64,000 nt of DNA from Ochotona curzoniae (GCF_017591425.1 NW_024465885.1:41535001-41599000), one strand, 5' to 3'; positions 44,853 to 57,975 are shown, numbered from the stretch's first letter. The notes: a model not told the origin generated them from the letters alone. Made by a program: numbers and translations.

Positions 44853-44999
44853 ATGAAAGACTTATAAGACATCTTAGAACATCATTAAGTTGTGGAAGTT
44901 TTATATGGGAGTAGATAATGCCCTGGACACACAACAAACTATGCGATTTGTAAGGCAGAACATGACTGTCAATCAGAGTGAGTGTTGTGATATCGCAGG

Positions 45000-45305
45000 T
45001 CAGACCCCACCTCTGACATCCACGTCATGCGTTAGACTGCCTGAGTCAAGGTCTGGTTATTCCATGCTTCTGGTCAGCTACCTGATGGTGTCTGGAAGGA
45101 AATTAATGCTGGTCAAGCACTTGGTTTACCAATATCAATATGACAGAACTGAATGGATTTCCCGGCTGCTAGCTTTGGGCTGCATTAGTCCTGGCCTTTA
45201 CAAGCATCAGGGGAGTTAAACCAGTAGATGAAAGTCTCTTTCTGTCTCTGTCTTTCTCTCTCTCTTTCTGCCTTTCAAATAAATAAACCTTTATTATTGT
45301 CAAAG
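45000..45305 (+). mobile_element. old CSINE
   Basis: The 3' half is clear (GGGGAGTTAAACCAGTAGATG, CTCTGTCTTTCTCTCTCTCT, CAAATAAATAAACC). The head is weak. Confidence 0.65.
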
Positions 45306-45845
45306 AAAGGAATTAAAGCTTTTAGCATATCATAAAATTTTATTGTCATCAGTCATTGTTAGAGGCATAGCAACAACCAGACCACAAATACCCAGGAAAC
45401 AAAGGTCCAAGCTCCTAGTGATGGCCAAAACCATGGGCACAATTTTCTTAGCCATGGCCTATGTGGGTGCAATCTCTTGAGTTGATCCCCAACTCATGGC
45501 ATGCACACCCTCGTGTGGTTTCCTCTCCTCAGTAGAGACCATACATGCTTCTAAATAGCCAGAATATAATACATGTGCTAGGATATTTCTCAGAGTGGGA
45601 AATAAAAATATGGTTTCCATGTTATGGGCACTCTGTTTGACTAGTTACAAGTGTCTTAATGGAGAAGTTCACATGGCAAGGAGTAGTGGCTGCAAGTCCT
45701 TAGGAATTTAGCTCCCACCCTGCCTTCCATCAAGCTTCAAACAGAATAGCTTCCACAGAAGTATGAGTGACCTTAGACGATGCTGTGCTCATCTGGAACT
45801 GCTTCCTCAACCAACTTGTCATTGACTCCTTAGAAACCTGCTGAG
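45306..45845. other. intergenic DNA
   Basis: No gene or named repeat is recognised. Confidence 0.3.
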
Positions 45846-46180
45846 GATCTGATGCTGTAGTTTAGCAGGCGAAGTCTCTACCTACAATGCTTGAATCCCA
45901 TAAATCCCATACAGATGTGTATTTGAGTCACAGTTGCTCCACTTCTTATCCATCACCCTGCTAATGGCCTGGGAAACCTAAGGAAAATGGCCTAAGTGTT
46001 TGGGCTCTTGCATCCATAAGAGAATTCCAGAAGAAGGTCCTGGATCCTGGCTTCCAAAAGACCATCTCTAGACATTTAGTCTATTTGAGGAATGAACAAG
46101 CAGAAAGTAGAGCTCTCTTTCTTTCTCCCTCTTTCTAACTCTACCTTTCAAATAAAAATAAAATAAAGCTTAAAAAGAAG
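45846..46180 (+). mobile_element. CSINE, diverged
   Basis: It has a head GATCTGATGCTGTAGTTTAG, TGGCCTGGGAAACCTAAGG and a tail TTTCAAATAAAAATAAAATA. Confidence 0.78.
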
Positions 46181-46194
46181 AAGAAACATGCTAC

Positions 46195-46470
46195 CAGCAT
46201 AATGGATCCACTAGCTAATCTTCAAGCATAGCATCCTGCATGGGTAATGGTTTGTGTCTCCATAACTCCACTTCCCATTCAGCTTCCTGCTTATGGCCTG
46301 GGACCCTGGCCCCACAAGGAGGGAGGAGGAGCCTGGACCCTGGCTTAGGATCAACTGAGCTTGAGCTCTTGTTGCAATCAGGGAGTGAACCAGTGTATGG
46401 AATATCTTTCTGTACATCCTTCTCTCTGTATATCTGACTTTTCAATAAAAATGAATGATTATTAAAAGAA
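46195..46470 (+). mobile_element. CSINE with internal deletion
   Basis: CCATTCAGCTTCCTGCTTATGG is followed almost at once by CTGGACCCTGGCTTAGGATC, so about 50 bases of the body are missing. The tail is TTTTCAATAAAAATGAATG. Confidence 0.8.
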
Positions 46471-46475
46471 AGAAG

Positions 46476-46519
46476 AGGGAGGGAAGGAAGAAAGGAAGGA
46501 AGGAAGGAAGGAAGGAAGG
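46476..46519 (+). repeat. (GGAA)n microsatellite
   Basis: GGAAGGAA repeats directly follow the A-rich tail of the preceding CSINE. Confidence 0.88.
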
Positions 46520-46829
46520 CCTACTGAAACAGATGCACAGTGAAATCACTCCAGTACTTTCTGACTTCCGTAGGAAGACAACTTTGTGTGGTTTGAAGTT
46601 GTTGCAATTTGAGATAATTTGTTTTATAGTAATAAATAGTTAATATGCCTTGGAAGTTATAATTCATGGTGTCAGGATAGAAATCTCAGACAATAGAGAA
46701 ATCACTCACACATAAATGTCATCTTCTTCATAAGTTATATGTATTTATCATCAAAAGTAGCTACGACACATGAACTGTCGCTTCACTGTATCATGCATGA
46801 AGTTCTTTCTGAATTCTCACCATTCTGTG

Positions 46830-47140
46830 GGGTCATGGTTGCAGCACAGAAGATAAAGCCACTGCCTGCAATGTAGGCGTGCCATATGGGTACCAGTTCT
46901 GAATCACCTGTTCCACATATAATCCATCTCTATATTTAGCGGCCTAGAAAAGCAGCAGAGGATAGCCTAAGCATTTAGGCCCCTGCCACCAATGTGGGAG
47001 ATCGGATAAAACTCTTGGCTCCTGATTCTGGGGGATGCTAACCATTGTAACCGTCTGGAGAGTGAATGAGAGGAATGACTTTCTCTATCTGTCCCTCTCC
47101 CTTTTTGTAATTCTGACTTTTAAAGTAAGTAAATGAGGTT
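46830..47140 (+). mobile_element. CSINE, diverged
   Basis: It has a head GGGGTCATGGTTGCAGCACA, a body CCATATGGGTACCAGTTCTG and TGTGGGAGATCGGATAAAAC, and a tail TAAAGTAAGTAAATGAGG. Confidence 0.8.
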
Positions 47141-48285
47141 TTTCTTTTAAATGTAACTGCTCTGGAGCAAAGTAGAAATACTCAGTTCCTAGAAACATAT
47201 GGAGATGAAATCTAGACTCAAAAGTTTCCGGATACTTAACTTTTCATGCCTCAGTTGATTCATCTGTACTGTGTGGTTAATGACAGCACCTAATCCAGTG
47301 CGATATTGAAATTCAATAGGTTGTTATATGAAATGTGCTTGCGACTCTTGTCTAGTACACCTGAAAAAGTCAATTAACAGTTGCTAGTTTTATTTTAAAA
47401 TGTCTAATTACTTTAAGTCCTAGTGACCAGAGATTCCTTGTCAGTGCCTGCGAACTTTCTACTTTATTTTCAGCTAGTTTGTGATACGTTTTTTTCTGAA
47501 GTTGCTATAAAGTGAGAGAGGAGCACTTCCTCGCAGGCACCAGATTGATCTTGTGCATTTAATATTCATGGCTTTAATAGGGCTCTCTGCGAGTTCAGCA
47601 ATAGGAAACATTCATCGAAGCCCTGCTATGTGTAGAAGAGCAATCCACAAACTTAGATAAATTAAAGAAGGCTGCATCTTCATAAGTATACGCAGAACAG
47701 ATTTGGAAAGGCAAAGAAATTTCATTAATCTGGTTCGACAGTTTTCAAAACTGGATTTTGGAGTTTAAACTACACGCATGCCAGTGCCAGAGCCCTGCTC
47801 GTTCAACCTAATTCAATTGGGATGGAGCCTAAAATTAAATGCTTTTTAAACCTCTCAGAGGGGATTAGAATACCCAGGCTAGTTGGAAAAATCACTGACT
47901 TAGCACAAATCCTCCAGTTCAAATATTAAGACCTTACAGAGGTTCTTTCAGGTGAGAAGGATGGTGAGTGCTAGTTCTAGGCCTATCCAAGCTGCTCTCA
48001 CAGGATAAGTGGTTGTTTAACTCACAGGTGGCCTCCAGGTTCCGATCTTTTCAGACATTTTTATTCCAATGTTCTGATTTTATTCTTGGTTAAGCCCTTC
48101 CTAAAGCAAATATGTACAGAGAAATTTCTTCAGTGTAAAAGTGGGAATCCATTGCTAAGCAGCCTGGAGGCACCCAGTGATCCCTTCAAGGTTAAAATGC
48201 TCTAGAGGCTGCAGATGGTAATATAAACCAGCAAAACTAGTGCTGTAAATATTTACAAAGGTATCATTGCAACAGGGAGAGGGAC
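47141..48285. other. intergenic DNA without recognised repeats
   Basis: About 1.1 kb of apparently unique sequence with no gene. It is a reasonable place to look for conserved non-coding DNA. Confidence 0.3.
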
Positions 48286-48289
48286 CGGA

Positions 48290-49166
48290 TGGCACAAAGT
48301 GAGGATGCAGGGAAAAGGGAACCCTACTCCACTGCTGGTGGAGCTGCAAATTGGTACAGCCTCTATGGAAATCAGTCTGGAGAACACTCAAACAACTCAA
48401 AATCTGCATACCATATGACCCAGCAATAGCACTCCTAGGAATATATCCAAAACACCTGTTTTACGACAAACCAACATGCATCCCTATGTTCATTGCAGCA
48501 CAATCAGTAATTGCAAAAACATGGAAGCAACCGAAATGCCCATCAGCAGAAGATTGGATAAGAAAGCTTTGGTTCATCTACTCCATGGAATACTACTCAG
48601 CTATTAAAAAAAACAAAATGCAGTTCTTTGTGGCTAAATGGGCACAACTGGAAACTATAATGCTAAGGGAAATGAGTGAATCCCAAAAGATTAGATACCA
48701 CATGTTTGCCTTGATTTAACCTGTAATTTTTGTATGGTTGTTTGTTATTTTTTGAACCTGTCATTGATACTGTCTCAACCCAGAGGTTTCGAAGAATGGA
48801 ACTTGCATTATTTTTAACATATTGTTTACCCAATACTATGTCAATTAATTCCATAATGTTGTATATTGATATTGAGGCCTTGTTGGGGCTTTTAACTGAC
48901 CGGATCTTTACTCTGTTAGACCTATCTTCAGACCATAGAAGGTCTCCCCAAGAGGCCACTGAACTTATCTGGACAATAAGACGCTGAACTTCATGCTAGG
49001 CATGTGTTTGCAAGCAATGAATCTCAACTGAACTTGAACTATGGTTATGCAACAAGGTGGAGGAATCCACCATGGGGGGAGGGGTATGGGAGGGGTGGAG
49101 GGAATCCCCAGCGCCTATAAAACTGTACTACATAATACAATGTAAGCAACAATAAAAAAAAAAAAA
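48290..49166 (+). mobile_element. 5'-truncated L1 with ORF2 C-terminus and 3' UTR
   Basis: Positions 48351-48719 encode an open ORF2 C-terminal tail (LLGIYPKHLF, MEYYSAIKKNKMQFF, MLREMSES, stop at 48717-48719), the conserved end of the L1 endonuclease/reverse-transcriptase protein. The 3' UTR follows, with a G-rich block (49074-49110), CCTATAAAACTG and an A run. It retains over 120 open codons, so it is one of the younger L1s here. An imperfect TSD may lie near 48268-48280 and 49170-49181. Confidence 0.88.
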
Positions 49167-49383
49167 GAATGCATAGGGAGACTCGATTTAGATGCGGAAG
49201 GAAGAGAGTCCACTCAAAAAAATTATGTTTTGTCTGAGGACTGGTGTATCATGTAACTAAATTAAAGATAGACATTTTAAAATTATGCCCTTGGGAGTGG
49301 CAGTTTTCTTCCCCAGGCTTTCACAAACAGATCATTCTCAATGAACAAGAAGTGTGTCTTAAAAAATTATCAAAACGAGGAGT

Positions 49384-49640
49384 CAGCATGTGTCATACTG
49401 AGCAAAGAAGCCGCCTGCAACTCCACTATCATACATGGATGCCAGCTCATGTCCAGCTATTCCACCTCCAATCCACTCCCAGCAAACGCCTGTGAAAAGC
49501 AGCAGAAAATGACACACTGTTTTGACCCTTGCTACCCATGAAGGAAACCCATACAGAGGTCCTGGCTTTGGCCTGGCCCAGCACTGGCCATTGTGACCAT
49601 CTGGGGAGCAAATCAGCAGATCTTTTTAAAAAGATTATCT
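49384..49640 (+). mobile_element. CSINE, diverged
   Basis: CCAGCTCATGTCCAGCTATTCC and CCATCTGGGGAGCAAATCAG mark a plus-strand copy lacking the CT-rich part before its short tail. Confidence 0.7.
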
Positions 49641-49644
49641 GAAT

Positions 49645-50045
49645 GACTAATTCAGTAGCATGTTATTTAACTACATGACATTATAAATTTTCTGTTTTTC
49701 TTCCTGTTGTTGATTTTGTTCTATGGCTTTTCATTTATGGGGTGCGTAGTAACTGTAAAAAAGATCATCACATCCAGATGTGAAGATACAATTCAGTATG
49801 TATCTCTAGTTCCAAATCAAAGATGGATTCCCAATGAAACTGTTAAATAAATCCTGACAATATAATACTGCACTCTGTCCTTGCTCATACCTACAATCTC
49901 AGGACAGAAATAAATAGCAGAATTATGGACATCTGACTATTTTTGAAGGATATAGTATAATAACAATATAGGAGAAATCAGAGGGCAGGAAGGGGGTAAT
50001 GGAAACCCCAGAGCTAAGAACTGTATCATAAAGTAATTTTTCAAA
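49645..50045 (+). mobile_element. L1 3' UTR fragment
   Basis: It is collinear with other L1 3' UTRs in the window: AATTCAGTAGCATGTTATTT, GGATTCCCAATGAAACTGTT, then GAAACCCCAGAGCTAAGAAC and ATCATAAAGTAATTTT. It is the closest match to the 3' part of the deleted L1 at 6013-6395. Confidence 0.72.
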
Positions 50046-50523
50046 AAAGTTTTAAAAAGATTAGCTAAATCACAGGGATAATAGTAACAAATTACCTTTG
50101 GGTAATTAAAAAATTGTTTATGAGCTTATTTCACTTGACCACCATGGTAAACCTGATATTCTATGTCCCCTGTGATGCACAGCTTTATCTAAAATACTTT
50201 TTGCACCAAGGAAGAACAGTGGGAATGTTGAGCTTTCCTCAGCATGTTGTCCACCCCCAGCCCTGTTGCTGTCATTAGAATAAGGTAATGAGTCACAGCC
50301 TGCTCCACCTGGCCAGGCATCCTCGTAGGCATCCCACAGCAGCATCTTCATCCTGCAGGCAGCACAGGCACCCGTGCATAGCAAGTAAAGTCAACAACTT
50401 GTACAATTCCAACAAGCACCCTTTCGGTGGGTTTCGCAATCAGAACACTGCACCCAAGAGGCAATCATTGTCATGACTGCATCAACTCAAAAGGATGGCT
50501 GACTACCAGGTGCTGAGGACAGC
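50046..50523. other. intergenic DNA
   Basis: No gene is supported. An 88-codon minus-strand frame at 50118-50384 is open but shows no recognisable domain. Confidence 0.3.
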
Positions 50524-50541
50524 AAGAAATTATATTTGTAG

Positions 50542-50874
50542 GGCCCGGCGTGGTGGCGCAAGTGGTTAAAGGTCCTCGCCTTGCACGCCCGGGATCCCAT
50601 ATGGGCGCCGGTTCTAATCCCGGCAGCCCCGCTTCCCTTCCAGCTCCCTGCCTGTGGCCTGGGAAAGCAGTCGAGGACGGCCCAAAGCTTTGGGAACCTG
50701 CACCCGCGTGGGAGACCCGCAAGAGGCTCCTGGCTTCGGATCGGCATAGTATCGGCCCGTTGCGCTCACTTGGGGAGTGAATCATCGGACGGAAGATCTT
50801 CCTCTCTGTCTCTCCTCTCTGTATATCTGCCTTTCCAATAAAAATAATAAAAATAAATCTTTAAAAAAAAAAAA
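50542..50874 (+). mobile_element. very young CSINE, full length
   Basis: It is the copy closest to what I take as the family consensus. It has a head GGCCCGGCGTGGTGGCGCAA, an intact B-box-like GGTTCTAATCC at 50611-50621, many CpGs, an AATAAAAATAATAAAAATAA end and a 14-base A run. The perfect 18-bp TSD is AAGAAATTATATTTGTAG at 50524-50541 and 50875-50892. Retained CpGs and a perfect TSD indicate recent insertion. Confidence 0.97.
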
Positions 50875-50892
50875 AAGAAATTATATTTGTAG

Positions 50893-53800
50893 AACAGTGG
50901 AGGTGGGATTGAGATCCCAATTAAACACTTTATGATTGCTCTCTGGAGCACCAGCACCGGGAAGCAGAGTCATCCATGAATTATAAGATCAAGTGATGAA
51001 TTCCAATATGATTAAAAATTAGCATTTTATTAGTTCAACCAAATTTACATATGTACAGTTGTTTTGTTTTATGTAGAAAAGTTTCTGTTTAAAAAAAAAG
51101 ATATATCTGAGATAATCTAGTTTTGGTGAATAGGAAAATGCCCTGAATTAGGGACCAGTCTGTACAGAAAAAAAAAAAGCAGTGGAAATATTAAATTATA
51201 TATAGATAACTTAGCATCATAGAATTTTACCCAAAAGGAGTATGCTTGGAACTGTTTTCTATTCCTTCTGTGCCTATAAGAATAACTGTATTTGTTGGCC
51301 TTCATCACATGTAATCAAAGTTGTTTTCTCTGTTAGTTTTAACAGGTAGTTGCATGAAAATATACAACCATGAAAATGTATGCACAAGGTGAGGAAAATT
51401 TCATAAAGTAGGTGGAGTATAAACTGGACTCCTTATTGGGAAAAGAGAAAATTGTAATTAGTAATGTTAAGAAGAGGCGATAAAAGGAAGGAATACCAGG
51501 GCAAAACAAATTTCAGTTTCATGAACAAATTAGTTTGGCTATGCATAATAAGAGGATATAAAAGGTTTAACACTCATGACAATAAGAGTCAAAAACCAGA
51601 GCAGTACTGAATCCTTCCTAGAAACTTTATTAGGCAAATCACAATAGCATCGGTTTCTTTTGAATGACATTAATTTGATAGCTCTCATCAGAGAAATTTA
51701 GGAGGGAAATGATCGGCAGTTTCTTATTATCATTATAATAAATCAAAGAGACACAGATGAAACCATCAGAATATTGTTTTCAGATGTTTCTCTTAGAATA
51801 ATTTCCCTGAGACATCCAAGGCACTGGGAAAATTGGAGAATGCGCAACCTTTTGGATGCCTGTGTCTTCTTATAGAAAAATGTAAAATGTGGTAATGAAC
51901 ATCAAGATACCCTTTGATTTGAATAGTTGTCGTTGGTGCAGTGATTTTTATTAACAGCAAACAAATATAGGGAAAAAGCTGAGGTTGCCAAATAAATAGC
52001 AACTGATAATCCATATCCTGATTTTAAAAAACATATTTGTTCTGTTCTTCTTGCTGGAGCACGATATATGATATTTATTTAGCTGGCAGTGTTTTCCCCA
52101 TTTTGATTTACAGCCACTTTTCGGCAACTTCGCTCTGAAGTTATGAGATCCATTAAATGAAGCCATCATTCTTGTATCCTGGGATACTCATTTAAGAACC
52201 ACAGGACACTAAAGATTTCAACTGCAAATCGTGAGGTTCAGAGCAAGGCAGCTCATTTCATGGGAGGCACACAGAGATCCTGTCAAAGGCTTTAGCATGC
52301 TCAAGTCACTTTGACCTGTAAGAGACCCAGGGTATACTTGGAGCAGTCAAATCAGTTAAAAAGCAAAGAAACTGTCCAGAAGACAATGTCCTGCAGTATG
52401 ACACACAGTATGACACTCAAGTATGACACACAGCTATGATTGTTTGCTCTTCTGTCTTCAGTGCAATTTCTTACATGAAAAACACAGGGCTTTCTACTGA
52501 AAACCTTGTCAACACTAAAGCTTAAAACTTGCTGCTCTGATATAATATTTCAATTATGCACTTTTAAACTTTGTAAAGCATTTGAATGATAGACAATGAT
52601 GTTACTAACCCCAGGGGCACAATTTTACTCCTCAGAGTCATGAACAGATGATCTTAGGAATTCCGATTTTGCCATCTAATCAAATCATTCAACTTAAGCC
52701 CCAGTTTCCTAATTTCCCTTGCATTATTATCATTTGGAGAGTGAACCGATGGAAGAGCAGTATCTATGCACCTGTCACTCTATTTAATGAATTGTTTATC
52801 ATACTCTGGAAATTAAGAAGGATATGGGAGGCTGGGCCACTAAAGGCAAGGAGGCTTGCAGTGAGATCGGAAGGGTCCTTAAACAAGATGTGGAATATAG
52901 TGAGGTGCACTCTGCTCCTTAAAGGAACGACCTGAGGGAAGCAGAGGCCTCAGGAAACCAATGTACTTCAGAAAACATGCAGGTTGGGTGAGCAGCTGGT
53001 GAGTAAGGAAGGGCGGATGGCTGTTGGGAGGATTGACAGCGAGGATCATGAGATTAAAAGCTTTGGGAAAGCAAAAGAAAAATTTGAGAATGTTTTTGTA
53101 TATTTGAAGGTGTTAAATAGTGGATAGAAACAATCTTTTTGTACTTGAGAAAGAACATTCTGGCACAATGAAAGCATATTAGAGAGAAATCAGACAACAG
53201 AAAAACTGTTTTAGAGGCAGGAAGTATAATTAATTCCATTTTGCATAAATCAAGAGTAATGCAGGTGTAAAACTAGAACAATTGGAACAATACATGGATG
53301 CGAACCAAAAATGTCCTGGTGCATCAAATTTACAAATTCCAATATTACTAAAATTATATATTTGATTCATACTTAATTTGTATTCTTATACTAACAGAGA
53401 ACATATAAAAATTAAGAGCCTTTCTCACAATTCGGAAAGAGTATGGGTGTACTGTGTTATTCAAAAACAATTTTTTCAAACACAAAGCATAATGATGCCT
53501 ATAACTTGATTTGGCAACACCAAACCTCTTGAAACAATGTCTACATGACTGAACGCAACAGAAGAGATTAGTTCAGGATTAAATTCCAAAGTGAGAGAAT
53601 TTGTGGGAGAAAATATTCAAAGGGAGAAAGTACTGGAGAGCACAAGGGACAATTACCTGAGAGTGGTTCACATTGTTGGAAAACCGAACCTCTGAGGAAA
53701 ACCATGGTTTAGAAATGAAAATCACAGAATGTGTCGGATCGCATTGTTGAAAACTTCATTCCTGGTTTGCTGAGGCCCTAGAAGAGTCGACAGAAAAAGT

Positions 53801-54589
53801 AAGAGCATAAGCACAAAACTTGAAAGACCAAGTGGACCATTTCCTTTGTAGAAGGAGACAGAAGTTTCTTACCAGAGACAATGATAACAAGACTACTTTG
53901 AAGTTTCTGGAGATTACTTTATGCACAAAGCTCCTAGAGGTCTCCTAGCTACAAAAAAAAAAAAAAAAAAAAAAGCTCTAATAATGGAAAAGGTAAATTC
54001 AATTCATTCAATTCTAGACAAATTAATATGAGGCCACTCATATCAGTATTAGCAGTGTTTGAATACTAGTAGGGTAGGGTAAGTCATTGGTTCCATGCAG
54101 TGGAGGAATTTTGCAGTCATCCTTGCTCAACACTGGATGCAACCATTTAAAATTGCAGTCATTATTCTTTCTTTAATCTTCTATGGGTAGTTTGTCAATC
54201 AGTCCGTGTTATCATAACCAAGACATACCCTTCATGTTGTGAATGCTGCATTCTAATTATGGAACAGAAATGAATTATTAGCCATATAAACCCAAATACA
54301 ATTGGAACATTTGTAATCTGAATATTGGAAATAAAAAATGTTGCACACTATAAAACTTTCTGAAAGCTAACAGGGCACAGGTGGAGAATTCCAATCCTGG
54401 TCTCATCAAATGTATAACATTAAAAAATACAGGCACATTAAAAATTCTATGGTATATAGGGTGGGCATGGGAAGACAGCAATTCAAGGGTCCTTTGAGGT
54501 CTGAGTTTTGGCTCTGCTTCCAATTCCAGTTTCTAGATGACAAACTCATACCCTGAGAGCAGGCAGTTGATGAATAAATGTCATTCCTG
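50893..54589. other. long stretch without recognised repeats or genes
   Basis: In 3.7 kb I find no gene and no clear SINE or L1. A short local repeat AGTATGACACACA/AGTATGACAC lies at about 52396-52433. A 25-base A run lies at about 53949-53974. Confidence 0.35.
53949..53974 (+). repeat. poly(A) run
   Basis: About 25 A residues with no recognisable element upstream. It may mark a retrocopy too degraded to recognise. Confidence 0.7.
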
Positions 54590-54740
54590 TCATCAACAGA
54601 TGTATTTCCTATCCACTAGCTTTAGGCTGAGCTAGCCCTAACTCTTGGGAGTTTTGGGAAATGAACAGACTGAGCAGATTTCTACATGTATCTCTTTCTT
54701 TAACTCTCTGTTTTCCTAATAAAATAAAAATAATAATATT
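54590..54740 (+). mobile_element. CSINE 3' fragment
   Basis: GGGAGTTTTGGGAAATGAAC, a CT-rich part and CTAATAAAATAAAAATAATA form the 3' half of a plus-strand copy. Confidence 0.65.
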
Positions 54741-55227
54741 GGCGTCAGGTAATACGTATGAGATGTATATGAAATATCAAATGGATACTTTGTACATATC
54801 AATGGTATTGCATTAGCTATACGTAAATTCATACAATTTTGAAATATTCAAAATATTATTGGTCTAGGCATTTTGGATAGGGGATACTTCATGAATGCAT
54901 GATAAATATCACAAGCTTGAAAATTAATACATAAATCCTAGAATACAACTGGAAAAAGTCTGCTGAAATGTGTTAGTGACTTGAAAATATGAGTGGGCAT
55001 TGTATGAAGAAGTAAGAACAGACTCCATAGTTTGAAAATATTCTTTTAAGTTGGAATATCTATGTTAGTGAATAAAGAGCAAATACATATTACTCTTTTA
55101 ATTACTCTTTTGTTCAACAAGAATTTGCTGCATACCTCAGTGATTGTCCTAGACATTCAATGTATGTTCATGAAGCAGAGACCCACCTCTAAGGAGCTGT
55201 TGGTTGGATTCAAAGCTCATGCAAGGG
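54741..55227. other. AT-rich intergenic DNA
   Basis: No gene or named repeat is recognised. Confidence 0.3.
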
Positions 55228-55510
55228 TGCTGGTGGGGGGTGTGGTGCTGTGGAATAGCAGGAAAAACCATGGCCTACGAAGTCCAGCATCTGGTAAGGC
55301 ACTGGTTGGCCTCCCAACTGCCCCATGTCTGATCCAACGTCCTGCTGATGATCTGGAAAAAGCGATGGAAGGTGTTCTGAGTGCTTAGGCTCCTGCCATT
55401 CATTTGTGAGACCCTGGAGAAGCTCCTGGCTGTTGGCTTCAGCCCGGTCCAACCCTAGCCATTATAGCCTCTAGGGGAGTGGAGAAGTCTCTATATAACC
55501 ACTCACTCTA
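55228..55510 (+). mobile_element. CSINE, diverged
   Basis: It has a head GTGCTGGTGGGGGGTGTGGT, GAGACCCTGGAGAAGCTCCT, and an end at CTCTATATAACCACTCAC. The tail has become a microsatellite. Confidence 0.72.
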
Positions 55511-55665
55511 TCTATCTATATTCATACATACATGCATGCATATATGTGTGTATACACACATATATATTAAATATATATACACATAGCTCAAAATTTCTCT
55601 TTATATTATATATATATATATGTTTGTGTGTATACCTACATTATACACACACACATAGCTCATAC
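55503..55665 (+). repeat. TATC, TA and TG compound microsatellite
   Basis: CTATCTATC, CATACATA, (TA)n and (CA)n runs grow out of the 3' end of the CSINE. Confidence 0.82.
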
Positions 55666-57597
55666 AACTAGTCCTCTTAAGACTCAATTTCATCACATCT
55701 ACAAAGATTCCTTACAAAAACTGTAATATTTACAGCTCCCAAGCTTGCTCTCTGACTTCAGAGGTCATTATGCAGCCAATAATAATGATTCAATTTACTG
55801 AAGAAGTGGGGAGCATTTGTCAAGTGACAAATTGATAAATATGTAGTTAGCTAGGCTTGGGTAAATGTCATTATCTAAGGGAAGTAAACCATGCTGATAC
55901 ATGCAGGTGGAGCTAGAGGAGACCGTGATGGGAAGATCAGCAGGCAAATTTAACAAGGTAAGAAGGCCTTACAGGGCATTGCAATAACATAAACTTTGAT
56001 TTGAAGTAATCCAGGGAGGCATTATAGTTTAAAGCATTAACTTATATGAGGAATCTTTGAAAAACTTATAAAAATGTATATTACATAAAAACTATGAATA
56101 GATTTTATTTTTTACACCAAAATAAGTTTATTTTACATTTACATTTTGAATGAACTCATCAAAGTGTTTGAGTATTTTTAAAAGTCCGTTTCACCTACTG
56201 TATTAAAAGTAGATTGAAGGGGCATGAGAACTCTCAAGAGTGGAAGAAGATAGCTCTTTGAGAAACTCCTATTCAGCCAAGCTAAAGGCATAGATGTATT
56301 CTGAATGTGAAAGCTAATTGCATATAAAAAGTGAAAGAAAGTTGTCAGGGCAACTTCAAGCTTTTAATTCTTCACAGAGGGAAAGCTATTGATGTTGTTC
56401 ACCAAGAAATGGGAGACACTGATGGGCACTTTTTAGAAAAAGAGGTCAGGCATTCTGTTTTAGACAGGATTAACTTGCATCAGAAATCATGGCGATCTCA
56501 AGGAGGCAGTTGCTTATATGAGTAAGTGATATGATAAAAATGGAGAGCATGCATTTATAAATCATCTAGATTATACACAGTGCTGAAAGTTGGGAGACCC
56601 AATGAGCTCCCTCAGCCTGAGAAAAGCAGATGGAGGTGGAGGAACCAAAAGAAATAGGAATGCTAATATATTAAGGAAATCAGGGCAAGACAAGAGCGCA
56701 GAGCCTTAGCAGTCGAGAGAGGACATAAGAAACAGGTAAGTGGTAGTACTGAGCCAACAATTCATCTTTGTGGTTACAGAAAGATACCATGGATGAACTA
56801 TACAGAGCCAGTTTGGGCAAAGTATTAAAGGTAAGAGCTGACTGCAGTGGGATCAAGAGATTCTTGTGGGTCATAGACCAGTCATCATCCCACTAAGCCA
56901 TTCTGTCAGAATGGACAATAGTATCTCATTTGCTGAAGAGTTCATATTGTGACTTTTTAGGTGGGTCTATTAAAAAACCTAGGTGCTTAATACACATACG
57001 TTTCTTTCATGATTTTTCTGGACGTAGATTTATTTTCTACAATCTCAAGTATCATCAGAAAGACAATCTGCTCTACAAACAGCTGTAGAGATACAAACTG
57101 TGATGAGAGATTCACCCTGTGAAGGCACTGTTATATGTTACCCCCCTGTCATGGCAGAGATAAGCAGGGTGGGCAAAACCACATGCGTTCCTGGCAAAGC
57201 AGTCTGATGGGGACATTTTGAGATAACTGTACAAAATGTGAATATAAATGCTATTTGAATTACATTCCGATGTATGCAAAAATAGATGAGACAGAAACAA
57301 GGAAGAATGGTAATATATGCATATATTTCCTCTTCTGGCACATTAATTGCTGTTTTTTACTTTAATAAATTCTTGTTTCAAAATATAAGATGGAAATAGT
57401 TTAGGAACTGTGCAATCCTGCTTTTCCTGTTGATGATTTGCAACAAAAATATGATTATTGTGATAGAACAAAATGTATCAAATAACCTAAAGTATGAAAG
57501 GTTACAACTATAAAAACAGTACTAGGCAGAAAATTTCACTATGGCTAGGCAGAACTCACGAGGAATCCTTAAATTTTAATTCTAGTTTTCTAAAATC
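55666..57597. other. intergenic DNA
   Basis: No gene or named repeat is recognised over 1.9 kb. Confidence 0.3.
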
Positions 57598-57965
57598 TAG
57601 TATATTAGCCAGTTCATGCCACCTTAACACAATACCACAGACTTGGTGGTCAGACAACAAATACAAATGTCCCCACTGTTGAGGTTTTTTGGGAACTGAA
57701 GTTGAAGGTGTCGGTGGGGTTCAGATGAGCCCTCTTTTCTTGCTATGTCCTCATGAAACTTTTTCTCCTGCTCTTGCATTCCCAGTGTCTCTTCCTGTTC
57801 CCATTAGCACACCAGCCCTGTTGGAGTAGAGTCTCTCCCTTGTAACTTCATTTAACTTTCATTCCTTAAAGATTTGCTTTCAAATAGACTCCTATTGTGG
57901 ATCTTGGCTTCAGCATATGAATTGAGGTCAGGGTTGGGAACATAATTCAGTTCTAATGTTACTAA
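57598..57965 (-). mobile_element. MaLR-type LTR (MLT1-like)
   Basis: Antisense features in order: AGTATATTAGCCAGTTCATG, ACAATACCACAGACTTGGTG, GGTGTCGGTGGGGTTC, CACCAGCCCTGTTGGA, ATATGAATTGAGGTCAGG and CATAATTCAGT. This is the MLT1 order as I remember it. It is old and non-coding. Confidence 0.72.
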
Positions 57966-57975
57966 CTTGAGTAAA

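Noticed and set aside
50118..50384. An 88-codon minus-strand frame with a balanced amino-acid composition.
   Set aside because: No recognisable domain, no exon signals that I could confirm and no homologue that I know. It could be a decayed retrocopy, but there is no evidence to call it.
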